This document shows positions 34,918 through 43,117 of a stretch of DNA of 64,000 nucleotides, in pieces. How positions within the stretch are numbered: the stretch's first letter is position 1; the number at the start of each line of letters is the position of its first letter. Made by a program: the position numbers and the translations under genes. Under the pieces are notes generated by a model. The model was not told where the DNA came from, ran no database searches, and was given only the letters and a program-made list of their open reading frames with translations. Source of the DNA: CAYVAP01 sp964343195 (GTDB lineage Bacteria; Bacteroidota; Bacteroidia; J057); the NCBI GenBank assembly GCA_964343195.1, contig CAYFIR010000007.1:62001-126000 (forward strand), given 5' to 3'.

Positions 34918-34943
34918 CGGTAGCCTCTTTGTGGGGCTACCGT
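34918..34943. terminator. Terminator shared by convergent genes
   Basis: CGGTAGCC-N9-GGCTACCG is a perfect 8-bp stem followed by TTT on the plus strand. The stop codon of the minus-strand flippase gene (34939-34937) lies in the stem. Confidence 0.65.
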
Positions 34944-36229
34944 TTAGGTATCAGGGCCTTCCAGTCAACGCCTGTCAATCCCAGCAGAAACCACAGATGC
35001 CAGGCAATCATAAGCGCACTCACCGTGCTATAGAGGACAATTCCCGGAACCGGGCTGAGTAAATATCCTGCTATCACAAGTGAGATAAGGCGAGAGAAAA
35101 ACAGCGCCAGGTTGTAGGTAAGCTGAAAGCCCAGTCGCCGGAAAATGTCAATCAGCCCGGTCAATGGAGTCGTGATAAATCGCAGGTACAGCCAGGGCAT
35201 GAGCCAGCGGGCAAATTCTCCTGTCATCCGCCATTCTTCGCCAAAAATCCACTCGACCACCGTCGGTCCCAGTCCCATGACCAGCACCAGCGGAATCAAG
35301 CCCAGGATGGCCAGTTGCCGGGTGGTCTTCAGGGTAAATGCCCGGAGCAGCTCGGCTCCTTTATTGGCCAATTGGCTTGCCTGCCGATAAAAGACCTCTC
35401 CAATGGCCTGACTTGCCAGTCCCATCGGCATCAGTAATACCCTTTGAGCCATGAAGTAATACCCTGATATGGTTGTCCCAAAGAAGGCAGGCAACAGGTA
35501 AAGCGGCAGTTGGCGGGAAAGGGCATTGAGCCAGCCCGCGCCGATGGCCTTTTGGGGAAAGTCCCGATAGGAATAGGCAACTTGCCGTTCCTGGCCCGGG
35601 ATAATGGGAATTGGGGTTTTGTTCAGGTTAAGTCGATAGGCGGTTGTCATCCATAGCCAGGCTGCCAGTTCTCCCGCTACCCAGCCGATCAATAGTCCAG
35701 GAGCGCCCCAGTCTTCATAGCCCAGCCACAGCATGATGCTTCCTGAAGCCACAGCCTGTGCCAGTCGGCTCAGTGAAAGAGCCCGGTAGGCCTCCTGTCG
35801 GTTGAGCATCAGGCGCAGAGGCTGCATCCATCCTTCGAGTAAAAGGCTGAGGGGAAGAAGCCATTGCCAGCCTTCAAGCATCACCGGGGCATCAAAATAT
35901 GGCCAGAACCATGGGCCCACAGCCAACAGCAGTAACGCCACCAGTGCAGCCCCCAAAATGGCTATTCCCTGGCTGAGTCGTTGTAAGGCTCGGGCTTCGC
36001 TTTCTCCTTCCGGTAGCATGACGGCCTGATCATAGCCTCCGTTGATTCCAACCAATGCCGTGATTACCACCGCCACAAAAAGCCCCTGCACCCCAAAGTC
36101 TGCCGCATCATACAGATGTCCCAACCAGGGCAGTAGTCCCAGGTTGATGAGTTGTGCCAGGGCTGAGCCTGTCAGCAATGTGAATATGGGCCGCCAAAAG
36201 GCGGAACTGAAAATAGCAGAGATTCGCAC
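34937..36229 (-). CDS. Polysaccharide flippase (Wzx/MATE-like)
   Basis: Integral membrane protein, 430 aa, with about twelve hydrophobic helices and the start pattern of the polysaccharide-biosynthesis (MOP superfamily) flippases: SALAQLINLGLLPWLGHLYDAADFGVQGL. Such proteins move lipid-linked oligosaccharide repeat units across the inner membrane for O-antigen or capsule synthesis. It stands alone, without glycosyltransferases or a polymerase alongside, so its glycan is unknown. No truncation. It ends inside a terminator stem. Confidence 0.88.
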   Translation of the reverse strand: MRISAIFSSAFWRPIFTLLTGSALAQLINLGLLPWLGHLYDAADFGVQGLFVAVVITALVGINGGYDQAVMLPEGESEARALQRLSQGIAILGAALVALLLLAVGPWFWPYFDAPVMLEGWQWLLPLSLLLEGWMQPLRLMLNRQEAYRALSLSRLAQAVASGSIMLWLGYEDWGAPGLLIGWVAGELAAWLWMTTAYRLNLNKTPIPIIPGQERQVAYSYRDFPQKAIGAGWLNALSRQLPLYLLPAFFGTTISGYYFMAQRVLLMPMGLASQAIGEVFYRQASQLANKGAELLRAFTLKTTRQLAILGLIPLVLVMGLGPTVVEWIFGEEWRMTGEFARWLMPWLYLRFITTPLTGLIDIFRRLGFQLTYNLALFFSRLISLVIAGYLLSPVPGIVLYSTVSALMIAWHLWFLLGLTGVDWKALIPKR

Positions 36230-36268
36230 CCTGCAAAGGTAAGGGATTGATAGAGTGGAAAAAGTCTA

Positions 36269-36430
36269 AGAGGCTCTTTGGATTTTTCCTTTACGGCTCA
36301 AAACTTGTCTTTTTCACCTCTGTCAGCGTCAGTTTTCCTCAAAATACCTCGGTATTTCTCGAAAAACTTCCTTGTCAGAGTCAAAAAATCCTGCGTTTGA
36401 CCTCGAAACACCAAAACCCAAACAGCCTCT
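36269..36430. repeat. 162-bp long imperfect palindrome (MITE-like)
   Basis: Outer arms AGAGGCTCTTTGGATTTT (36269-36286) and AAAACCCAAACAGCCTCT (36413-36430) pair at 16 of 18 positions. The middle pairs imperfectly (CTCTGTCA against TGTCAGAG), and the tip is AAATACC-TC-GGTATTT at 36342-36357. The whole interval can fold into one long hairpin. It holds no gene. Confidence 0.75.
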
Positions 36431-36436
36431 AAAAAG

Positions 36437-37006
36437 CTAGGGCGCAGCTTCCAACTCCTTGGCCGCGACGATGGCTCGGGCAAACCACAGATAGTCTTTT
36501 ACAAAACGATCCATAGACTCCAGCAGCGTATTTTCAACAGGTTGATCATCAGCATCAAAGGCGTACTTAACGTTGGGTACCAGGAGCTTATATGGCATGG
36601 GAAAAGCCCCAATGGAGAGAATCAGTTGCTGCATCTCGGTAGAAGCATTGATGCCCCCAAATTGCCCTGCACCGGTCGCTATGACCCCAATGGGCTTTCG
36701 GTAAAATTCTTTCCAGTAGTGGTCCACTGCGTTCTTCAGCACCCCCGTATAGCTGCCGTGGTACTCCGGTGATGCGAATATCATCCCGTCCGCTTTTGAG
36801 AGGGATTCGCTCAGGTCCACCAATTGGCCAGGGGGCTCCTCCATTTTCTGCCACCGGTCTTCAAAAATGGGCAATCGCCATTCACGCAGGTCGATGAGAT
36901 CCACGGAGACTCCCGGGAGCTTGAGCAGTTCCCCTTCCAAAAAATCGGTGACTTTGTGGGTCTGCCTTCCTTCCCTGACACTTCCCAATAGTATCGCTAT
37001 TCGCAT
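36437..37006 (-). CDS. NAD(P)H-dependent FMN reductase
   Basis: Flavodoxin-fold NADPH-dependent FMN reductase, 189 aa. The N-terminal phosphate-binding loop is LLGSVREGRQTHKV, and the flavin-contact motif is FASPEYHGSYTGVLKNAVDH. The family reduces FMN, quinones or azo compounds in the cytoplasm. The C-terminal tail is short and acidic. It is monocistronic, with the long palindrome directly past its stop codon. No regulator is adjacent. Confidence 0.92.
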   Translation of the reverse strand: MRIAILLGSVREGRQTHKVTDFLEGELLKLPGVSVDLIDLREWRLPIFEDRWQKMEEPPGQLVDLSESLSKADGMIFASPEYHGSYTGVLKNAVDHYWKEFYRKPIGVIATGAGQFGGINASTEMQQLILSIGAFPMPYKLLVPNVKYAFDADDQPVENTLLESMDRFVKDYLWFARAIVAAKELEAAP

Positions 37007-37153
37007 ATCGTTCTGGTTCCAGTCTGATGTTGCCTTAGAGGCTGAATTTATGATAACTGCCTAAATCCAACATAGTTTGTTCTGATATTTACCACTTTGG
37101 TAACAAAGAAGTTGAAGGCAGGACAAGATGAACGCAAACTTTCAACTACGAAC

Positions 37154-37184
37154 TTTCAACTTTAAACTTTCTTCCCTACCTTTG
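37154..37184 (+). promoter_or_regulatory. Promoter of rpmH-rnpA
   Basis: TTTC (37154-37157), 19 bases, then TACCTTTG (37177-37184), an exact -7 element, 26 bp before the rpmH start codon. Confidence 0.65.
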
Positions 37185-37209
37185 CAATCCTGAAAAAAGA
37201 AAAGATCCG

Positions 37210-37374
37210 ATGAAGCGTACATATCAACCTAGTAACCGTAAGCGTCGCAACAAGCATGGATTCCGTGAGCGTATGAGCAGCCACAGTGGCCGCAAAGTAC
37301 TGGCTTCTCGCCGTGCCAAGGGTCGTCACAAGTTGACCGTAAGCGACGAGGGTCGCCACAAAACCCATAAGTAA
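37210..37374 (+). CDS. rpmH: 50S ribosomal protein L34
   Basis: A 54-aa highly basic ribosomal protein. It starts MKRTYQPSNRKRRNKHGFR and continues with SGRKVLASRRAKGRHKLTV, both diagnostic of L34. A short C-terminal extension (SDEGRHKTHK) is normal for Bacteroidota. It is 7 bp upstream of rnpA, the near-universal rpmH-rnpA order. dnaA is not in the window, so this need not mark the replication origin. Confidence 0.98.
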   Translation: MKRTYQPSNRKRRNKHGFRERMSSHSGRKVLASRRAKGRHKLTVSDEGRHKTHK

Positions 37375-37381
37375 TGCCCTG

Positions 37382-37801
37382 ATGCCTGCATCAGCTGGCA
37401 ATCGCTCCCAGAAACTGGGAAAGCAAAAGAAACTCAAGGCGAAAATTGCCTTTGACCATCTGTTTGAGCACGGCTCCTCTATGAAGGTAGGTGTGCTCAA
37501 AATTTTTTTTGCCCTGGATCCGCCTATGTTCCAGGGTCCGGGCACTTTTCAGGTAGCCGTTGCGGCTCCCAAACGCAACTTTAAGCGCGCTGTTGACAGA
37601 AATTTCCTTAAACGGCGCATCCGCGAAGCATTTCGCCTAAACCAACACATCCTCGATCAACCCTTACAGGAAAAAGGACAGCGGATCATCATCCTGTTTT
37701 CCTATCGCCACCGGGAAAAATCCGACTTTGACCGCATCAGACGAAGCATGGTCAAAGCCCTTCACATGATCGAGCAGCAGATTGTGGAAGAAAAGAAGTA
37801 G
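37382..37801 (+). CDS. rnpA: Ribonuclease P protein component
   Basis: Protein subunit of RNase P, 139 aa, which assists the RNA subunit in removing 5' leaders from pre-tRNA. The RNR signature is visible as FKRAVDRNFLKRRIREAFR. It has the basic N-terminus KLGKQKKLKAKIAFDHLF and a helical C-terminus. It is translationally close to rpmH. The usual next gene, yidD, is absent: the following 430 bp has no matching frame. Confidence 0.95.
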   Translation: MPASAGNRSQKLGKQKKLKAKIAFDHLFEHGSSMKVGVLKIFFALDPPMFQGPGTFQVAVAAPKRNFKRAVDRNFLKRRIREAFRLNQHILDQPLQEKGQRIIILFSYRHREKSDFDRIRRSMVKALHMIEQQIVEEKK

Positions 37802-38238
37802 GAATGCTTCCGGATTCCATTCGAGTACGGTCCGCAACCATGCTCCTGGTGGGGTAAGTTGGGAGTTGGGAGTTTAACGTGGAGATGGTCAGAAGTTCGC
37901 CGTTTTATTAATGGGCAATTACTTCATTCCGCAAAGACACCAAGTACACAAAGTCTGGGTTGAGGTTCATCAGAAGATCGCAAATCATGGATTCCGGTTT
38001 GTCGGAAGGAAGCCTTTGGGTTCGTTTTTGTCCAGTAGTGCGGTCAGCAACAGTCCTTGCAACAGAAATAGAATGCCCTCAGGGTAGGGTTAAGGCCCTG
38101 TTTTTGCCATGACATGAGAGAATTTCTTACGTCTAAAAGGATGACCTTTTAGTTCGCTTCTGGTATTAAACAGGAGGTTTGTAACTTTTGGCACAAAAGC
38201 TGCCATATTTATTTGACCATTTACCCAAACCACCTCTC
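37802..38238. other. 437-bp non-coding region after rnpA
   Basis: No gene is seen. It contains GGGAGTT tandem words near 37860, a perfect hairpin CTAAAAGG-ATGA-CCTTTTAG at 38133-38152, and CAGGG/CCCTG before a T5 run near 38076-38106 that may end rpmH-rnpA transcription weakly. Confidence 0.5.
38133..38152. promoter_or_regulatory. Perfect 8-bp hairpin with ATGA loop
   Basis: CTAAAAGG-ATGA-CCTTTTAG lies 86 bp before the exported-protein gene. It is an operator or transcript-leader hairpin; the function is unknown. Confidence 0.4.
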
Positions 38239-39399
38239 ATGTCGCTTCGACTCCCCTTTCTCATTGGATTCCTGCTACCAACTGTCTTCCTCTCCCTCCT
38301 GGGACAGGACGTCTATATTTCCCGCCTCGACCCGGGCAGGCCTCAAATGGCCCAGGACGAACTATATCGCATAGAGCTGTTCAATGAGTCTGAAAGGGAA
38401 ATCGACCTGAGTGGGTACCTGATCGTCACCCGCTATAAAGTACTCAGGCTCCCTTCGGGCAGTTCTGTGGCTCCATTTTCCAGCTTAAAAATTGGCTATA
38501 GCACTGACCCACAGCATGTTGACCTTACCATCCAGTCCCTCAATACCCGTAAGTCCAGGGAGGTGACCACTGAGGAGGAAGGAGATTTTGTGGCCCTTAT
38601 CACGCCTGAAAATGAGTGGATAGATGGTTTTTACTACAGCCCACATTCCAGGGTGAATTTCCTCCCTACCAATGACCGGATCTCCCTCGATGGGGGGGAT
38701 GTTCTGACCATCTCCCTTCCCGACGAAACAGATTATCGCTGGGCGCATTTACCTGGCCGCGCAGATCCTGCCATGGCAATGGTCCATATAAATGGTCAAT
38801 GGAAGCCCAATTCCCGTACACGCAATCTCCTTCAGGCAACCCAATATAGCCGCCTTGGCACCAAATATGTTGATGGAATCGTGACGATCAACTGGGTGAC
38901 TTTCTTTGAGCGGGACTGCTACCGGCACCTGGTTGAACGAAGTACCGATGGGCAGAACTATCGTCAGATTGCCCAGGTTTCTGGCCCGGTTAACAGCGAA
39001 GGCGAATACCAGTACGTCATCTATGACCCGGAAATAGAAAAAGGCAAAGTGTACTACTATCGGGTCTCAAGTGTCGATAAATTCGGGAACGAACTGGTTT
39101 CTTCCCCTTCCCGACTGCGGGCAGAGGAGCCTAGTGGGGAATTTACCTTTGACATCATTCGGGCAGAGGGGCTTGTACAGCGCTCCTTTGACGTCCGCTT
39201 CTCCTCACGAAGTCAGCAGCAAGTCAGAGTGGCCTTGGTGGATGAGCAGATGCGTGAAATTTCTCAACTCTATTACGGAACGGTAGAGGCCCAGCGCCAA
39301 AATCTCATCAATTACCGCCAGGAACTTAGTGCGGGTAAATACTACCTGATTGTCGCCACTGAAAATCGGCGGTACTTTCGACCAATTGTGATTCAATAG
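38239..39399 (+). CDS. Exported protein with lamin-tail-like and fibronectin-like regions
   Basis: A 386-aa exported protein. The signal peptide ends SLLGQD. The first mature region (about residues 25-170: LYRIELFNESEREIDLSGYLIVT) resembles lamin-tail domains found on Bacteroidota surface proteins. It is followed by a fibronectin III-like segment (about 195-300: YRHLVERSTDGQNYRQIAQV, then GKVYYYRVSSVDKFGNE). It ends KYYLIVATENRRYFRPIVIQ, shaped like the end of a type IX secretion sorting domain, although I would not insist. A TTG start at 38188 is possible but leaves a non-signal N-terminus. Confidence 0.75.
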   Translation: MSLRLPFLIGFLLPTVFLSLLGQDVYISRLDPGRPQMAQDELYRIELFNESEREIDLSGYLIVTRYKVLRLPSGSSVAPFSSLKIGYSTDPQHVDLTIQSLNTRKSREVTTEEEGDFVALITPENEWIDGFYYSPHSRVNFLPTNDRISLDGGDVLTISLPDETDYRWAHLPGRADPAMAMVHINGQWKPNSRTRNLLQATQYSRLGTKYVDGIVTINWVTFFERDCYRHLVERSTDGQNYRQIAQVSGPVNSEGEYQYVIYDPEIEKGKVYYYRVSSVDKFGNELVSSPSRLRAEEPSGEFTFDIIRAEGLVQRSFDVRFSSRSQQQVRVALVDEQMREISQLYYGTVEAQRQNLINYRQELSAGKYYLIVATENRRYFRPIVIQ

Positions 39400-39423
39400 G
39401 CGTGAAGTATTATTTTCAGGGAA

Positions 39424-40323
39424 ATGAACCCTATGATTCGTAGCAGAATCGCCCCAACTCCCAGCGGCTTTCTCCATATCGGAAATGCGTACAACTTTGT
39501 GCTTACCTGGATGATCACACGATCAAAGGGCGGCACCTTACGTCTGAGAATAGACGACCTCGATCAGGCCAGAGTCCGGGATGAATACCTCAACGATGTG
39601 TTCCAGACCCTCGATTGGCTGGGATTGGACTGGGATGAAGGTCCCTCCTCAGTTCAGGCTCACAAGGCAACTTTTTCTCAGGCCTTGCGACACGAACGTT
39701 ATCAGGATGTGCTGGAAAAGCTATGGGAGAAAAGTGGGAGGGTGTTCAGTTGTCGTTGTTCCAGAAGAGAAATTCAGGCGAAAAGCCCTGATGGCGAGTA
39801 TCCAGGCACCTGCCAGGCATTGGGTATTCCTAAAAATCAACCCCAAACAGCGTGGCGGTTACAGACCCCGCCCAACCACCTCATCACCTGGGTGGACCAT
39901 CTCGCCGGGCCATGCTCAGTATCCCTATACCAGGAGATGCGAGATCCTGTGATTCGCAGAAAGGATGGCATCGCAGCCTACCAGATCGCCTCGCTGACCG
40001 ATGACCTGGACCATGGGATCAACCTGATCGTCAGAGGAATGGACCTCATGCAGAGTACTGCAGCCCAGCTATACCTGGCAGACTTATTGGAGGAAACTGG
40101 CTTTGCCAAATCCACCTTTTATCACCACCCGCTGACCCTGGACGATCAGGGCGAAAAGCTGTCAAAATCAGCCGGGAGTATCTCTTTGCGCACCTTTCGG
40201 GAGCGCTCCCCTGACCCTGCCATCTTTTATGAGTGGTTTGCACGCCAGATGAACTGGGATACGCCCCCTTTGACCGCGGCAGAGGCGCTGGAGATCTACC
40301 TGGAACGAACACAAAACAGGTAG
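39424..40323 (+). CDS. gluQ: Glutamyl-Q tRNA(Asp) synthetase-like protein
   Basis: Class I synthetase fragment, 299 aa, equal to the catalytic half of GluRS without an anticodon-binding domain. In E. coli, GluQ (YadB) attaches glutamate to queuosine in tRNA(Asp). Motifs are RIAPTPSGFLHIGNAYNF (HIGH as HIGN) and EKLSKSAGSIS (KMSKS as KLSKS). A zinc site is suggested by SCRCSRREI and later YPGTC, the usual Cys-x-Cys, Tyr, Cys set. Compact length and lack of the C-terminal domain separate it from gltX. Confidence 0.88.
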   Translation: MNPMIRSRIAPTPSGFLHIGNAYNFVLTWMITRSKGGTLRLRIDDLDQARVRDEYLNDVFQTLDWLGLDWDEGPSSVQAHKATFSQALRHERYQDVLEKLWEKSGRVFSCRCSRREIQAKSPDGEYPGTCQALGIPKNQPQTAWRLQTPPNHLITWVDHLAGPCSVSLYQEMRDPVIRRKDGIAAYQIASLTDDLDHGINLIVRGMDLMQSTAAQLYLADLLEETGFAKSTFYHHPLTLDDQGEKLSKSAGSISLRTFRERSPDPAIFYEWFARQMNWDTPPLTAAEALEIYLERTQNR

Positions 40324-40419
40324 ATGAATCAGAGGTGTCCGGGTTATTTCGCATTGCGGCTGCGCTGCATTCGCGGGATTCCCGTAGCTTTGTAACCTAC
40401 TGAGGAAGACACCGCCAAT

Positions 40420-41838
40420 ATGACCAGGATTTTTTTACTGCTTGTTGCTCTGCTCCCCATGAAAGGGGCCTGTTTGCTTGTTGCACAGGATAACTCTGTG
40501 AACGTTAGGTTCTCCCACCTCGAAGTACAGTTGGATACGGATCAGAAGCGCATAGCAGGAACCCAAAGTTTGTACCTTTCCCCGGATAATTCGGGCACCT
40601 CACTGGTGTTTAAGCTACACCCCAACCTTGAGGTCGTACGCCTGAGTATCGATGGCCACCCAACTCCATTTGTCCGGAAGGGAGAATCGGTGGAAGTTTC
40701 TCTGCCAAGAGGCGGGAGAAGAAGAACCGAATCAGAAATCTCAATCTTGTATGCGGGCCCCCTTCCGGCCCCTATTGAGGCATATCCCAGTGGTCAGATT
40801 TCCCTATCAAATGAATGGCTTCCTCCCCATTACTGGTGGCCCACCCTGGCCCAAATGGTGGATAGTATGGCCATCACCCTCATCCAGCCAGAAGAATCCT
40901 ACTGGCTGGTAAGCGGAGCACTTATCTCGATGGATCGACGCCCTGGTCGATTTCTTGCAAAAACCTATAGCCTGAATGGACCCGTAAATCCCCATGATGT
41001 TTATCTGATTCAGGGTCCCTACACACGGTTGGAAGAATCCATCCTAACCCAAAATGGCACCACTTCCCTTCAGTGGGTGCTGCCAGATGACGCCAAAACA
41101 GAGGCCACGGCTCAACTGGCCATGCAGCAGGAAATGGTTGGCTGGCTGGAAGACGTGCTAGGCCCCTATCCTGCCAATGCACCTGGTCTTACCCGACTCC
41201 AAACCAAAGGGCTAGAAATAGGCTCCCATGAGGAAGCCAGATGGTTCACTGCCTGGGCCAATCAATGGATGGGGAGCACCCTCTTTCCATCTGATACCCT
41301 TGCCACCCGCATCGTCCGTAGCCTGCAACAGTATCTATACTTCCAGTATGTTTCGCAACTTGATGGGGAACAGGTCGCCCGACAATACATTCAGGATTCC
41401 TACCCTCAACCACTGGGAGCAGCCATGTGGTACACCTGGAGCCATACCTATGACAACGGCAACTCTCCAGAAAACTGGATTCCCAATTTGCTCAGGGACT
41501 TCCGGGGCGAATATGTCGATGGAGAGACCCTCATTAAATGGTTGGAGGGGCAGGGATTTGCGGGGCTGGAACCCGCAGCTGTTCAGTATCTGCTTTATCA
41601 ACAGCCTCCCGTTTTGAAATTCCAACTCACCCAGCAAGGCCGCCGATATGGTTTCCGATGCCGCTGGCAGGCGGAAGCAGAAGGATTTACTCTCCCCGTT
41701 TATGTGTGGGTGAATGATGAGCCCATCAAGGTAGAAGCAGGAACCACATGGGTGGAATGGGAGAGTCGAAGCATAGCAGCCCCCCGAATCGAGATAGACC
41801 GAACCAGAGGGCTGTATGAGATTGACTTTGACGAATAG
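40420..41838 (+). CDS. Inactive M1-peptidase-like exported protein
   Basis: A 472-aa exported protein with an M1 aminopeptidase N-type architecture: a signal peptide, an N-terminal beta domain (FSHLEVQLDTDQKRIAGTQSLYL), a WLPPHYWWP stretch like the substrate loop, and a helical domain. The zinc motif expected as HELAHQWFG reads TAWANQWMG at residues 277-285, so all three ligands of the HExxH part are replaced. The downstream Glu of WLNEGFA is replaced as well. It cannot be a zinc peptidase of the usual type; a binding or scaffold role is inferred. It follows gluQ by 96 bp. Confidence 0.8.
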   Translation: MTRIFLLLVALLPMKGACLLVAQDNSVNVRFSHLEVQLDTDQKRIAGTQSLYLSPDNSGTSLVFKLHPNLEVVRLSIDGHPTPFVRKGESVEVSLPRGGRRRTESEISILYAGPLPAPIEAYPSGQISLSNEWLPPHYWWPTLAQMVDSMAITLIQPEESYWLVSGALISMDRRPGRFLAKTYSLNGPVNPHDVYLIQGPYTRLEESILTQNGTTSLQWVLPDDAKTEATAQLAMQQEMVGWLEDVLGPYPANAPGLTRLQTKGLEIGSHEEARWFTAWANQWMGSTLFPSDTLATRIVRSLQQYLYFQYVSQLDGEQVARQYIQDSYPQPLGAAMWYTWSHTYDNGNSPENWIPNLLRDFRGEYVDGETLIKWLEGQGFAGLEPAAVQYLLYQQPPVLKFQLTQQGRRYGFRCRWQAEAEGFTLPVYVWVNDEPIKVEAGTTWVEWESRSIAAPRIEIDRTRGLYEIDFDE

Positions 41839-41840
41839 AT

Positions 41841-41875
41841 CAGAGGTCAGAGGTCAGAGGTCAGAGGTCAGAGGT
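41841..41875 (+). repeat. Tandem 7-mer CAGAGGT, five copies
   Basis: A perfect head-to-tail array right after the stop codon of the M1-like gene, with a partial sixth copy. Its 7-bp period makes it prone to slippage. It is outside coding sequence. A CTGACCTCT-type word recurs near 41970. Confidence 0.85.
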
Positions 41876-41989
41876 CAGGTTGATACCAGCCTTGCCAGAT
41901 GAAGGTTTCAAATTTCTTCGTCTTTTCTCTGCCCTTTGACAACCCAGGTGTCTGACATCTCGCAGCAAAGCGATCTGACCTCTCGCTTC

Positions 41990-43093
41990 TCAGTCCCCGT
42001 CCCCACTGTCATAGGTAATCGAAATGCCCAGCAGCGATGACATGTCGCTCTTGAAAAATCGGGTGAGTTTCTGCATTTCGGTGTGCAGGTCGCTGACACG
42101 GGCATCCTCATCACGAATCAATTGGGCCAGGTCGGCGTCCGTGGGTATGAGGGCAAAGTGTTCTACCACGCTGCGAATCTGGACTTGAGTCGCGTCGATT
42201 AATTCTGGACCTCCGACAACCGTTACCAGGTATTCGGGGAAACCTATCCCATCGGTAGTACTGCCATACGCCATCCCGTAGTAGGTTTTCTCTACTGCTT
42301 CAAAGTGAACCTGAAGTAGCCGGTAAGACAGTCTGCCGTAATATGCTTCTACCAGATCTGGTTCTGCCTCGATCTGTCCGGGACGAAGTCCAAGTGGGAG
42401 CCCCAGTTTGAAATTCTTTAGCCGTTCAAAGCTCAGTACAAAGCTGTTGTACAGCATGGAGGTAGAGCTTCCGGCGCTGGTTCCGATGCTGCTGAGGAAG
42501 GTCTGACGATAGTCCCCCTCCCATTCCCCAGCAATTCGTTCTGCTTCTTCGGAGACACTTCTCACTACAGCACGCAGGTACCCCAGTCGGGTAGGGTTCT
42601 GAAGTGAACTGAGCACTTCTTCATCAGACTCCTCATCGCCATATAGCAGGTATCCCAACGCAGGCAGCCCTCGGGTATCCCGGTCAAAATTATTAAGGGA
42701 GCTGTCCCCTGAAGCGATGTAGGACTCCAAAAGAGCGGTATCTACGGGCCAGGTTCCCTGGTTTTCAAAGAGAGTCCCAAAGTTGGTTTCGGCTGGGCCA
42801 AAGTCATAGACCGCCGCGTACTGGAAGGCTGTAAACAGGTCTAAGTATTCCACACGCATGTCCTCCAGGTGAGCCAGACTGGGAGATGCGCTGAAGGTTG
42901 CCAATGCATCGGTCATTTCCCCAGCTTCATCTGCCAAACCTCGCATCGCCGGAATGATCAGATTATCAGCATAGTTCTCGAGCATAGGCGCTCGATCAAA
43001 CCCGTCACTGGGGTCGTCCGGCCCTTCCTGATCACATCCCACCAAAGAGAAAAGCATCAGCAGGATCACAAAGAAATTAGCGGTGTTATTCAT
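41990..43093 (-). CDS. Imelysin-family (M75) iron-regulated lipoprotein
   Basis: A 367-aa lipoprotein with lipobox LVGC. It shows the imelysin pattern: MLENYADNLIIPAMRGL at the first helix and RGLPALGYLLYG in the second repeat, where active family members have a G-x-H-x-x-E-like site. Family members are periplasmic or outer-membrane iron-regulated proteins (IrpA, EfeO-like) of uncertain biochemistry. It is the second gene of a two-gene operon with DUF4856, 24 bp apart. Position and family both suggest an iron-acquisition function. Confidence 0.85.
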   Translation of the reverse strand: MNNTANFFVILLMLFSLVGCDQEGPDDPSDGFDRAPMLENYADNLIIPAMRGLADEAGEMTDALATFSASPSLAHLEDMRVEYLDLFTAFQYAAVYDFGPAETNFGTLFENQGTWPVDTALLESYIASGDSSLNNFDRDTRGLPALGYLLYGDEESDEEVLSSLQNPTRLGYLRAVVRSVSEEAERIAGEWEGDYRQTFLSSIGTSAGSSTSMLYNSFVLSFERLKNFKLGLPLGLRPGQIEAEPDLVEAYYGRLSYRLLQVHFEAVEKTYYGMAYGSTTDGIGFPEYLVTVVGGPELIDATQVQIRSVVEHFALIPTDADLAQLIRDEDARVSDLHTEMQKLTRFFKSDMSSLLGISITYDSGDGD

Positions 43094-43117
43094 CAGATAT
43101 CAATTGGATATGACGAC

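Noticed and set aside
37801..37860. yidD gene following rnpA
   Set aside because: The frame from the ATG near 37804 stops after 17 codons and lacks the YidD cysteine motif.
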